Source: a virus. Taken from it: 64,000 bases of DNA. The stretch spans positions 1-64,000 of IMG/VR virus record IMGVR_UViG_3300008120_000344; one strand, 5' to 3'. Positions 56,876-64,000 of the stretch are shown in pieces. The first letter of the stretch is position 1; every line of letters begins with the position of its first letter. Made by a program: the position numbers and the translations under genes. Under the pieces are notes generated by a model that was not told where the DNA came from, did no database searches, and saw only the letters and a list, made by a program, of their open reading frames with translations.

Positions 56876-57099
56876 TAGTTAGCCTCCTGGGTAGAAAATA
56901 GCGAACCGTCATAGGCGTTGTCAAGAGCCCAGTCTTGTGGGTCTGACACAGGTTCGATGGTTAGTTCGGAAACATTGCCATCAATCAGTATGTCTGATGC
57001 ATGTAGCACGAACATTTGGGCATCATCGTGTGAATTGAAGGGACCGATTATGGTCTCTGTCACAGCATCCCAAACTACGCACATAGTTTCTGCGCACAT
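56875..57099 (-). CDS. Small hypothetical protein (74 aa)
   Basis: MCAETMCVVWDAVTETIIGPFNSHDDAQMFV pattern: beta-strand, turn, helix resembling a small protein of unknown function found near tail or accessory genes ('VWDxxTxxxIGPF'). AGAAAGGAG precedes it. Begins the minus-strand chain after the VWA gene with a 12-bp gap. Confidence 0.55.
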   Translation of the reverse strand: MCAETMCVVWDAVTETIIGPFNSHDDAQMFVLHASDILIDGNVSELTIEPVSDPQDWALDNAYDGSLFSTQEAN

Positions 57100-57111
57100 A
57101 GTTACTCCTTT

Positions 57112-59076
57112 CTACCGTCTACGAGAACGCTTTTTGATAGCACCAACTACCACCGCTTTGGCAAACGATAGTAACTCGCCAGCATGAGAGATACGACCAA
57201 AGATTTCTGTTCTGTGGGCTACCTTCTTCATATCCTTGTTGCTGTAGTGATTATCAAATGATTTAGCGTCCATGATTAGGACAAGCGAAGTAAGAATACC
57301 TCGCTTAGAGATGCGTTCAATCAAATCATCATTAGGGTCGTGGTTAAACTCACCGTCAGTAATTATGAACAGCATCTTATTCTTCTTGCGTGAGGACATG
57401 AGTAATTGTTCTGCCTCAAGCAATGCGGTATAGGGATTAGTTCCGCCGTCACCGTATATAAACTTATACTGGAGACGATCGGCTTTCTCCGCTCTGTTGT
57501 AGGCAACTTCGTTTTGATCATCAAAGGCATACACAGTAACTGGTGCGCCTATGTGTTCTAACGCTCGCTTAATAGTCCAACACGCTATAGATGCCTTTCT
57601 ATCATTGCTTTGGAATGACATAGAGCCTGACCTGTCAACACAGATAACAGCCTCGATGTCACATCCATCATCGCCTTCATCCCATCTATCAAACGCTACG
57701 TCGGGTTCACACCCAGCCATAACTCGTTTGAAGTTTAATTTGCCAGAGGGAGTTTCTCTAATCCATGATGGTTCGGATTCATCACGCAAGCGTTGTAGTT
57801 CTTTCGCAAACTTGCGATAACTTACTATTGCTTCTGCAGGAATCTGAGTCCTATCAAACTTGCCTCGTTTACTTTGATCTTCATACCTACCATCGCCACC
57901 AACAATTACTTTTTGTTTGGCTTTGATGTCAGATATAACATCTTTGTTGTTCAAAGTATCAAAGACAATATCATCTAGCATGTTTCCAATGTGATTAGGA
58001 ACACCACCTACGCTGGGAGTATGACCAACACCAATGTCTGGTGGTGTATCTAGATTACTCTCGCGTATATCTAGTGCTTCATCTTGAGTGCGGTGGTTTG
58101 TAATGTTTTTTCCACCACCACTACCTCCATCATCGTCTTGTGGTTTATCTTGCTTACCACTAGGCTTTTGATTACCGGCTCCTTTTACTTTTGGTTTGTA
58201 GGTGTAAGGAGATTCTCCTACGCCTTGACCTTTAGCTCGAGCAGCATCACGTTCCTGTGCTTTGCCAGGTTCTGGTCTTCCTTTAGCCATGGGAGCACGA
58301 CCCCCACAGCCTGTAGGACCACCGAGAGTGCATCCACCATCTTCTGGATTGTAGTTGTATGCACTAACTTGTGCTCTAATTTGGTCCAGTATTCCTGTTG
58401 GTTGTAGAACATAGTCATTGAATTGTTGAATCAATTCTTTGGCTCGTTCATAATCTCGAGGAAATACTAACAGCCGATACTCATCAATGATTCTAGCCAA
58501 TGTAGGTATTAGTTCTGGAAAAGCAAACTCATCTCGATATGCTTCTCGAACTTCTACCGGCAAGTATCTGCGACCACGTATCGCCAAATAGGTTCCAGAG
58601 ACATCTGATTCATCTTCTGAAAGCCAGCGAGCACAGGTAGATGATAGGTATGGAATAACAGATGGGTAGCGAGCAGTAAATAGGGTCTCGATTCGTTGAT
58701 CCTCGAGAATATTCATGCTCTCCATAAGTTGATTTTCTATAACCCATTTCACCATTTCTGTGCCTTTGCGAGGCGTATACAGTTGATGACAAAGCTCATG
58801 GTAGTTGAGGCCGGTAACTTGTGTCAATGTTTCCAAGTCCATGTCTTGAATCTCGGAAGCATTAAATGTGATTGTTGCACCGTCAGACCAGGCTGGAGCC
58901 GGGCCTTGATTTACAACATTCACAACAATCGGATCGCCAGTTAGAACACGATCTGCTTGTTCATACACACGACATAGAGTTCCTAGTTGTAGTGCACGTT
59001 CCTGCAAATCTTCATCCCTAGCCTCCTTGATATACCAAGAGTTTTCTTCATCTCTCAGTCCATCAATCAATGGCAT
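57112..59076 (-). CDS. VWA protein with HExxH motif (CobT-like partner of MoxR ATPase)
   Basis: A 654-residue protein. Residues about 60-250: helical domain with an HExxH motif, His93-Glu94-x2-His97 (NYHELCHQLYTP), a metal/zincin-like site. A Gly/Lys/Asp/Gln-rich linker lies at about 255-360. The C-terminal von Willebrand A domain carries MIDAS Asp481-x-Ser483-x-Ser485 (DRSGSMS), a GGTNP loop near 530 and ITDGEF near 562. Neighbouring MoxR-type ATPase gene lies 11 bp away, so it forms an AAA+/VWA pair of CobS/CobT or RavA/ViaA kind. Target unknown. Confidence 0.82.
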   Translation of the reverse strand: MPLIDGLRDEENSWYIKEARDEDLQERALQLGTLCRVYEQADRVLTGDPIVVNVVNQGPAPAWSDGATITFNASEIQDMDLETLTQVTGLNYHELCHQLYTPRKGTEMVKWVIENQLMESMNILEDQRIETLFTARYPSVIPYLSSTCARWLSEDESDVSGTYLAIRGRRYLPVEVREAYRDEFAFPELIPTLARIIDEYRLLVFPRDYERAKELIQQFNDYVLQPTGILDQIRAQVSAYNYNPEDGGCTLGGPTGCGGRAPMAKGRPEPGKAQERDAARAKGQGVGESPYTYKPKVKGAGNQKPSGKQDKPQDDDGGSGGGKNITNHRTQDEALDIRESNLDTPPDIGVGHTPSVGGVPNHIGNMLDDIVFDTLNNKDVISDIKAKQKVIVGGDGRYEDQSKRGKFDRTQIPAEAIVSYRKFAKELQRLRDESEPSWIRETPSGKLNFKRVMAGCEPDVAFDRWDEGDDGCDIEAVICVDRSGSMSFQSNDRKASIACWTIKRALEHIGAPVTVYAFDDQNEVAYNRAEKADRLQYKFIYGDGGTNPYTALLEAEQLLMSSRKKNKMLFIITDGEFNHDPNDDLIERISKRGILTSLVLIMDAKSFDNHYSNKDMKKVAHRTEIFGRISHAGELLSFAKAVVVGAIKKRSRRR

Positions 59077-59087
59077 GTTTATCCTTT

Positions 59088-60494
59088 CTAAACAGAAGTT
59101 GGGACAAAACCATTAACCCACTGTTCAAGTTCTTGTTCAGGAGTTAACGATTCTTCAGGCTGTGTAACAGTGACAGGCACTTCTATACCGAAGTCAGTCT
59201 TAATGTTGTGTTCGTGAGTTTGGAAGATAAGGCGAACTGACGCTGCTTCTTCTGGGGAAAAGTGAGCGATGAAGTTTTCAACTGCAAACTCATAACTCAA
59301 GTCACCCACGAACTGAACGAACTCAATCAACATATTGGTTGAGATTGGGGTTTCGTATTGACCTTTAGCAGCTTCAACGCGAAGTTGCTTAGCAAGATTC
59401 AACAGAGACTTGGAACTAACCAATTTAGACTCGACCTTGTCATCGTAATCCCAAGGAATTTGGATATCAAAGCGATTACGAAACGCGAAGTTGAGCGGTG
59501 TAGTGCCGATATAATCTGGATTCATTGTTGCAAAGATAGTCAAGTCTTTATGAGCCTTGATTACTTCACCCATGTGATCTAGTAGTGATATCGAACGCTG
59601 TCCTGCCAACAATGTGTATAGAGTTGTGTAGATTTTAGGGTTGATGAAGTTGACCTCGTCGAGGAGCAACACACCACCGTTGCGAATAACATCGGTGACT
59701 GGACCATCAATCCAAACCCACTTGCCATCAATCTGAGTCATTTTGCCAAACATTTGGCTTGGCTCCAATGATGCATTGCCAGATACCAACGCAAGTCTGA
59801 GCATACGTTCAGCAGCCCAAGCTTCGACAGATGTTGTCTTGCCGGGACCTGTTGGACCGTATAGAAGCACGTTGATGTTGTTAGAACGGGCATAGTCGTA
59901 GATAGCAAAGTCTTCTTTGCCAAATACCTGCCTATGCACATACTTTTTAGCCAACTCCATTGGTGGCACGACTGCTAGCGCAACATACGCTGGTGTCGGT
60001 GTTACCACAGGTGTTGATTCGATTGGCGTGGCGATTGTTTGTGTTGGCACAGCCCCCATTGCCACCGGAACTACAGAGCCAGCTTGACGACGATTATCGA
60101 GAACATAGTCATCGAGTGAATCATCGCGCTCGCTTACTTGTGAGTAAATATCCGGAAGGATATTACTCAAAGTATCTGTAGATAGTGTTGCTTTGGTATG
60201 AGCCTGACACGCTTTAGTGCCCAAGACAGGGGAATAACCCTTGTCAGTCATAGCACGCTCATCAGCAGGCGTAACATATACGCCGACTGGAGTTCGTGTA
60301 AGTTGCTCGGCTGTGCCGATCTGTCCCACGAGTGTGTCGTATTCAGTTTCCTCCCATTTATTGTGAGGACCCTTAGTCCCATCAGTGACCCGTGTATAGA
60401 TTCGTACGAGCTCGCCATGTGGCGTAACAAGAACTTGACGGCGTTTCGTTCCCATTATTGGCTCGTAGGATTCTGTGAATATAGCGATATCCAT
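59088..60494 (-). CDS. MoxR/CobS-type AAA+ ATPase
   Basis: A 468-residue protein. The first 170 residues look like a separate recruitment region with a disordered Thr/Pro linker; AAA+ core from about 175. Walker A GPTGPGKTT at residues 213-221, Walker B GGVLLLDEVNF near 272-280, sensor-1 FATMNPDYIGTTPLN and RNRFDIQIPWDY (arginine finger area) near 330. Start after GAAGGGGTAGGAA. The partner VWA gene is downstream. In T4-like cyanophages a CobS-like ATPase occurs with B12-using enzymes; here a class II reductase is encoded 6 kb away. Confidence 0.85.
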   Translation of the reverse strand: MDIAIFTESYEPIMGTKRRQVLVTPHGELVRIYTRVTDGTKGPHNKWEETEYDTLVGQIGTAEQLTRTPVGVYVTPADERAMTDKGYSPVLGTKACQAHTKATLSTDTLSNILPDIYSQVSERDDSLDDYVLDNRRQAGSVVPVAMGAVPTQTIATPIESTPVVTPTPAYVALAVVPPMELAKKYVHRQVFGKEDFAIYDYARSNNINVLLYGPTGPGKTTSVEAWAAERMLRLALVSGNASLEPSQMFGKMTQIDGKWVWIDGPVTDVIRNGGVLLLDEVNFINPKIYTTLYTLLAGQRSISLLDHMGEVIKAHKDLTIFATMNPDYIGTTPLNFAFRNRFDIQIPWDYDDKVESKLVSSKSLLNLAKQLRVEAAKGQYETPISTNMLIEFVQFVGDLSYEFAVENFIAHFSPEEAASVRLIFQTHEHNIKTDFGIEVPVTVTQPEESLTPEQELEQWVNGFVPTSV

Positions 60495-61045
60495 TTCCTA
60501 CCCCTTCTCGGTATGTGGATTCGTTGCTGTAAGCAATTTGCTTACAGTCTCCGGCACCGTGCCGGAAATCTATGTGCAAGAGAACAGAGGGCGTGGGGTA
60601 TAAATACATGCCGATAGGCCTATCAACTTAGCTTCATCGGTGATGAAGAACCGTGCGCCTTCGCATTAACCTTCAATGCGGAAAGGACTGGCTGCGATAA
60701 TTTTAGTCGGATTTCCCCATGTATCAGGGAACCCACGCTCGCCTCTGTCTCCTGTGTAAGGTGGGTGCATATGCTAACCACCTGTTGTTTTGTATGAGTT
60801 ACGCACGAAGGAGGGGGAGACTTGAGCGCTACTTAGCATCACAACCTCTGCGACTTTTGGACAAGACAACTGCATGTTCGTTAGCACACTCTCCTTTAGG
60901 GAGTCATTTGGATAGTTCCACGTGGTGTATCGAAACAAGGTCTTGGGTTCACCTCTGGTCCGTTCATCTATAGATTAGGTTGATTTTAGCTGTTGGGGCA
61001 AGGGTCTCAGTAACCTCGAGTGCTTCTCGTCATACATAACCCTAT
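60495..61045. other. 551-bp hairpin-rich stretch without a gene
   Basis: No plausible coding frame with codon use like its neighbours was found. It holds stem-loops CTGTAAGCA-ATT-TGCTTACAG (60527-60547) and TCCGGCA-CCG-TGCCGGA (60550-60566) just upstream of the MoxR gene, GATAGGCCTATC palindrome at 60613-60624, CTTCATC-GGT-GATGAAG (60632-60648) and CGCATT...AATGCG (60662-60680). It would form the 5' leader of the minus-strand transcript. Could hold a structured RNA, a promoter region or an origin; no tRNA was recognised by eye. Confidence 0.6.
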
Positions 61046-61342
61046 TTAGAATGGGTCGGGGAATTCTTCCGCAAGAACTGATCGTCTCAGTTCAAGGGGC
61101 AACTCTTCTGGGTGACGAAGGGCTATCGTTATACCCATCATGTTGGCAATGTGGAACGTAACGCAGATAACACAGGCGGGAATCATTTCCTTGTGCTCTC
61201 TATCGCCGTAATTATCTCGTAAATGAGACATTACTATTCTGGCTGTGTCCACCAATGAACTGCAGTCATCGTGTTCACAATTTCCTTCATCTTTATTGTT
61301 ATTGATGAAGTCGTCCATGTTGAACTTATCAAAGTATGACAT
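61046..61342 (-). CDS. Hypothetical protein
   Basis: A 98-residue protein with acidic N-terminus (DDFINNNKDEGNCEHDDC) and a helix region ARIVMSHLRDNYGDREHKEMIPACVICVTFHIANMMG. C-x2-C and C/H residues could bind metal. AAAGG before ATG. It lies at the end of the non-coding stretch. No family recognised. Confidence 0.5.
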   Translation of the reverse strand: MSYFDKFNMDDFINNNKDEGNCEHDDCSSLVDTARIVMSHLRDNYGDREHKEMIPACVICVTFHIANMMGITIALRHPEELPLELRRSVLAEEFPDPF

Positions 61343-61354
61343 GGTTCTACCTTT

Positions 61355-61918
61355 CTACTTTAGAAATAGACTGAGTTGTCCATTTTCTTTTGCTGCATTC
61401 AGCGTGTGCATTGCTACCAATTTGTTGTTTAAAACTAATTGTTGATAGATAACTCCAGGCATGCCTTTCTTTATCGCATCAACAATAGTCCAAATGGTTG
61501 CGCCTACTTCCGCTGGTTTAGAGCGTTTGATTACTTTTACTGCAAAGTCTTTGCGTTCCAAAGCAAAAGCAATTGACGCTGCATACTCTGTAAGAGTTTT
61601 GAGCGTGCTGCTTCCATCTGGTGTGCTTCTTAACCATGCGGCAAAAGTGTAAAACAAATCATCAATAGCGGTATCGTTGCCATTATTTACTGACTCCAAT
61701 ACTTCTGTAATGATTTCTGCTGTTACTGCTTCACGAAATGACTTGCTTGCTTCAGACAATGCTACAAAACCTTTAGGCATAGTATTGCTGTAGACAATGA
61801 TGTTAGTGCATTCCGTTACAAGTTCTTGAGCTGATGATGTTTCTGGATTGTTCAAAGGTAATTCATAGATTTGAACTCCAGAAGTTATCGGATCAAACTC
61901 AACTGATGTTTGGGACAT
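61355..61918 (-). CDS. Helical hypothetical protein
   Basis: A 187-residue, mainly alpha-helical protein: EITSSAQELVTECTNIIVYS-like start, EASKSFREAVTAEIITEVLESVNNG, LFYTFAAWLRSTPDGSS, LTEYAASIAFALERKDFAVKVIKR. No domain recognised. Its start overlaps the preceding gene (61899-62612) by 20 bp. It may be a structural partner of the DnaJ-Zn protein next to it. Confidence 0.55.
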   Translation of the reverse strand: MSQTSVEFDPITSGVQIYELPLNNPETSSAQELVTECTNIIVYSNTMPKGFVALSEASKSFREAVTAEIITEVLESVNNGNDTAIDDLFYTFAAWLRSTPDGSSTLKTLTEYAASIAFALERKDFAVKVIKRSKPAEVGATIWTIVDAIKKGMPGVIYQQLVLNNKLVAMHTLNAAKENGQLSLFLK

Positions 61919-62612
61919 ATGCTGCTATCGCTTTCTCTAGTTCGCTTGGTTTGTTATTAACAAGAGTGCCGTGTTGTAATCGCAAAGGTGTTCCGTCCCA
62001 TAGCATAGTTACTAACTGACTGCCATAGTCTTTCTTACCATAACCGTTACAACCAAAGCACTTCTCTGTTTTTGTTGTGTAATGGTTTGTACTTAAACCA
62101 TGAACACACTTGTGTCTGTGCCATCCGCCATTCAGTTTTGAAATTGTAGCGGGCATGAGAGTTGTTTTATCGCACTCTTCAGAGCCCAGCGAATGACAAT
62201 ACGGAATAGTGCAATAGCCATCGACAAGTCCAGCGCCATGACAGCGCCTGCACTTTTGTATCTTTGGTGGTTTTCTTGTTGCATCAGCTAACACAATGTG
62301 AAACTTATTGTTTCTTTGATACAAACTAGTAATTCCTGAATACATTCGAATTACTTCTCGAACACTCCAAGAATAGAGGGGGTTGTAATACCCACCCCAC
62401 CTTGTTCGTCCAAGTCCAGCCTGTATTGTTATTGTGTCATCTGGATGGAATACGACAACTGCTTGATTAGTCCAAGGATAAAAGACTTCGATGTCTTTTG
62501 GATTTGCTTGGGTTTTGCGAAGCCGTAGTCCACGAGTGTAAAGTGGGCGTTCCCACTTTTTGCGACCGCCTGCTAACCAGTCGACCGCTTCTTGATAGGT
62601 ATTGATAATCAT
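61899..62612 (-). CDS. Protein with DnaJ-type zinc-finger repeats, no J domain
   Basis: A 237-residue protein. Two C-x2-C-x-G-x-G-type elements, CRRCHGAGLVDGYC (about 125-138) and CFGCNGYG (about 188-195), plus CHS...C and HKC between them, form a DnaJ-like Zn-binding region. The N-terminal 115 residues are beta-rich (YPWTNQAVVVFHPDDTITIQAG). No HPD J-domain, so not a true Hsp40; similar proteins are known in phages. Overlaps neighbours by 1 and 20 bp. Confidence 0.6.
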   Translation of the reverse strand: MIINTYQEAVDWLAGGRKKWERPLYTRGLRLRKTQANPKDIEVFYPWTNQAVVVFHPDDTITIQAGLGRTRWGGYYNPLYSWSVREVIRMYSGITSLYQRNNKFHIVLADATRKPPKIQKCRRCHGAGLVDGYCTIPYCHSLGSEECDKTTLMPATISKLNGGWHRHKCVHGLSTNHYTTKTEKCFGCNGYGKKDYGSQLVTMLWDGTPLRLQHGTLVNNKPSELEKAIAAYVPNIS

Positions 62613-62905
62613 TAGATTACCTCTTTCTCACGATTGAGATACTCGAACGTGCGTTCCCTCTCTGCTTCTCGAATGCGGGCAAGTTCTTTTTTGGATACTT
62701 GCTCGTCTTCTTCGAACCAATGAATAGAAATGGGGAACCTTCTTGCTCTATTTGGTGATAGAGCATAGAGAATGTCTCCCATTCCGTCAATGACTCCAGA
62801 GTGGTAGGCACGACTGTGCATGTCGTCTAAGTCCTGAGCATCTATCTCAGAACGAAGCATCATGTCTTCAATCAGTTTGAGAACTTTCTTCTTTCTCAGT
62901 ATCAT
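62612..62905 (-). CDS. Hypothetical helical protein
   Basis: A 97-residue protein with charged helices (VLKLIEDMMLRSEIDAQDLDDMHSRAYHSGVIDGMGDILYAL, EDEQVSKKELARIREAERERTFEYLNRE). AGAAAGG is the Shine-Dalgarno. It starts the four-gene run to 61046. No family recognised. Confidence 0.55.
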   Translation of the reverse strand: MILRKKKVLKLIEDMMLRSEIDAQDLDDMHSRAYHSGVIDGMGDILYALSPNRARRFPISIHWFEEDEQVSKKELARIREAERERTFEYLNREKEVI

Positions 62906-63525
62906 GTGTGCCTTTCTGCCACGTGCTACCCACTATGGATAACACGAGCGTGCCAATGTAAACTTTGACATCTACATTGGCGGACTAGATTAGACTGCTA
63001 GCCCAGTTATTGGGTATGGACAATCGTGAACACGCAGTGTTCGTGCTGCCATCCAACTTGAACTTGGAAACACATTGAATTACTGAAGGTATTATCGTGA
63101 GACTCACAACGTGGCCTCTGTTGCGTTGTAGAATTACATACATAGTCTCGGTCGCGTCTCTTACTATGCATCTACGCTCATTATGGGAGGACTAACGTGA
63201 CCCACTGGGTGCCTCTGACCCCATAGTTCGTACCCTTATGCTTCTTCGCCCCCTTTGTATTCAGACATAGTCTCCCGAATACATACTCAGCTCTCGGTGA
63301 TAATCAACAGCCTATTCAATGTGTCTCCAAGAATCTATAAGCAGTTTTTAGTGAGTCATGCTCAGGACTCAGGCATTCGCCCCATGCAATAACATCTATT
63401 ACTGTCTGTAATAGGAATGTAACGCACTTATTGGTAGCCGGGCAATTCCCATTCCCGTTTACCCCTTATTTATAGTCGTTGGTTACGACTCCCTTCCTTT
63501 CGATGCATGCATCTACTAGGCGGAA
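62906..63525. other. 620-bp non-coding stretch with inverted repeats
   Basis: No coding frame supported. Inverted repeats: GCCAATGTA...TACATTGGC (62952-62981), GAACAC-GCA-GTGTTC (63028-63042), CTATTAC-TGTCT-GTAATAG (63396-63414), AGTCGT-TGGTT-ACGACT (63474-63490) and the palindrome GATGCATGCATC (63502-63513). ACATAGTCTC occurs twice. It probably holds promoters and leader of the minus-strand genes, perhaps a small RNA. No tRNA was recognised. Confidence 0.55.
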
Positions 63526-63891
63526 TTACTGTCTGTTGAAAGCAACAGAAAACTGCGTAAAGAATGCAGCGATTTTGAATCCAATTTGATGCAATGGATA
63601 CAAATGGTCAGACTCTTCGTTACCTTTTGTATTCCATGAACGAGCATCAAATGGAGTTGATAAATCCAAATCTAACTTGAATAAACTGTCTGTAAATCCA
63701 AGCATGATTTCAAAACCATAATCATATTTAGCCTTGGTTGTAAAGTGAAACGCAAAACCTCGGCCGTTGTATGGGTCATAAAGACGATAAAACTTGAACC
63801 CAGGAATAGCATTATCTTTCATGTTTTGTTCAACATCATCAAAGAAACTATCCACATCGGGATAATCCATGATTGTTCTACCTTCGTGCAT
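63526..63891 (-). CDS. Hypothetical protein
   Basis: A 121-residue protein: VDSFFDDVEQNMKDNAIPGFKFYRLYDPYNGRGFAFHF and YDYGFEIMLGFTDSLFKLDLDLSTPFDA show an alpha/beta fold rich in Phe and Asp. AAAGGA lies before ATG at 63891; an inner ATG at 63870 is possible. No family known. Last gene in the window. Confidence 0.5.
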   Translation of the reverse strand: MHEGRTIMDYPDVDSFFDDVEQNMKDNAIPGFKFYRLYDPYNGRGFAFHFTTKAKYDYGFEIMLGFTDSLFKLDLDLSTPFDARSWNTKGNEESDHLYPLHQIGFKIAAFFTQFSVAFNRQ

Positions 63892-64000
63892 TTGTGTCCT
63901 TTCTTTTGTAGTTGATAAGCAGTTTATCCCTTCACATGCTTAGGTGACGAGTCGCGTTATTACCTCAGGTAACCGACTAAAAAGACCAACCACACATCTA
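63892..64000. other. Window end, upstream region of the last gene
   Basis: 109 bases with no gene. It holds the Shine-Dalgarno of the minus-strand 63891 gene and the inverted repeat TTACC-TCA-GGTAA. Nothing else is evident. Confidence 0.5.

Noticed and set aside
60198-60617. 139-residue plus-strand frame covering the MoxR start and hairpins
   Set aside because: Overlaps a well-supported ATPase gene on the minus strand and runs through the hairpins; no conserved features.
60719-60973. 84-residue frame inside the non-coding stretch
   Set aside because: Starts without a Shine-Dalgarno, Arg/Leu/Cys/His-rich composition unlike neighbouring genes, and opposite in direction to the local operon.
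63230-63260. Possible tRNA T-arm (GTTCG) in the second non-coding stretch
   Set aside because: No matching acceptor, D or anticodon stems could be built around it on either strand.
63141-63280. ACATAGTCTC repeated twice as an att-type direct repeat
   Set aside because: Only ten bases, no integrase or host sequence nearby.

Overview
The window is a 64-kb slice of a large double-stranded DNA phage genome with a contractile tail (myovirus type). It appears to be a lytic-type phage of Actinobacteria, possibly of the low-GC freshwater lineages. Evidence for the host group: two WhiB-family regulators (a family essentially confined to Actinobacteria and their phages), a SpoVS-like protein, many small proteins of the kind typical of actinophages, cell-wall hydrolases suited to a thick peptidoglycan, and several apparently leaderless starts. 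Base composition is AT-rich by eye. No integrase, rRNA gene, convincing tRNA gene, CRISPR array or insertion sequence was seen. Terminase, portal, protease and major capsid genes were not recognised and presumably lie outside the window.

Layout. 1-3.05 kb: the cysteine-rich end of a cut-off gene, then a small cassette with a prolyl-4-hydroxylase-like 2OG-Fe(II) oxygenase, a GT60-like (GlcNAc) glycosyltransferase and a DUF6065-like protein. 3.09-5.84 kb: probable head-tail joining proteins and a run of tiny, overlapping, Lys/Cys-rich genes. 5.9-21.1 kb: the tail module in canonical order (sheath, tube, assembly chaperone with a likely +1 frameshift, tape measure with two wall-degrading domains, LysM-type protein, hub that is broken by a frameshift, OB-fold spike with an inserted domain, gp25-like, gp6/J-like, gpI-like protein with carbohydrate-binding-like repeats). 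21.1-39.2 kb: replication, recombination and regulation (winged-helix protein, DnaC-like loader, DnaB helicase, WhiB, primase, SNF2-like helicase, CopG-like protein, Hsp20, MerR-like protein, gp32-like SSB, family A DNA polymerase, RecA, nucleases, second WhiB, Cas4-like nuclease, dNMP kinase, SpoVS, metallophosphoesterase). 39.2-43.0 kb, minus strand: lysis-type cluster (CHAP endolysin, small membrane proteins, lipoprotein) and a long secreted low-complexity protein. 43.1-54.4 kb, plus strand: holin-like genes, a long run of small translationally coupled genes of unknown function, a nucleotidyltransferase-like protein, and a class II (B12-dependent) ribonucleotide reductase. 54.4-63.9 kb, minus strand: accessory genes, including a MoxR-type AAA+ ATPase with a von Willebrand A protein that also carries an HExxH motif (a CobS/CobT-like pair), a MSMEG_6728-like DNA-repair protein, a HicA-like protein and two hairpin-rich non-coding stretches of about 0.55 and 0.62 kb.

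How it fits together: the phage carries its own replisome and recombination set, makes deoxynucleotides with a cobalamin-dependent reductase, builds a contractile tail that carries peptidoglycan hydrolases, and lyses with a CHAP enzyme. The least conventional parts are the hydroxylase/glycosyltransferase cassette, which resembles the eukaryotic Skp1 hydroxyproline-glycosylation pair, and the AAA+/VWA-zincin pair. Two genes (baseplate hub, secreted protein) are interrupted by single-base frame changes that could be real or sequence errors.
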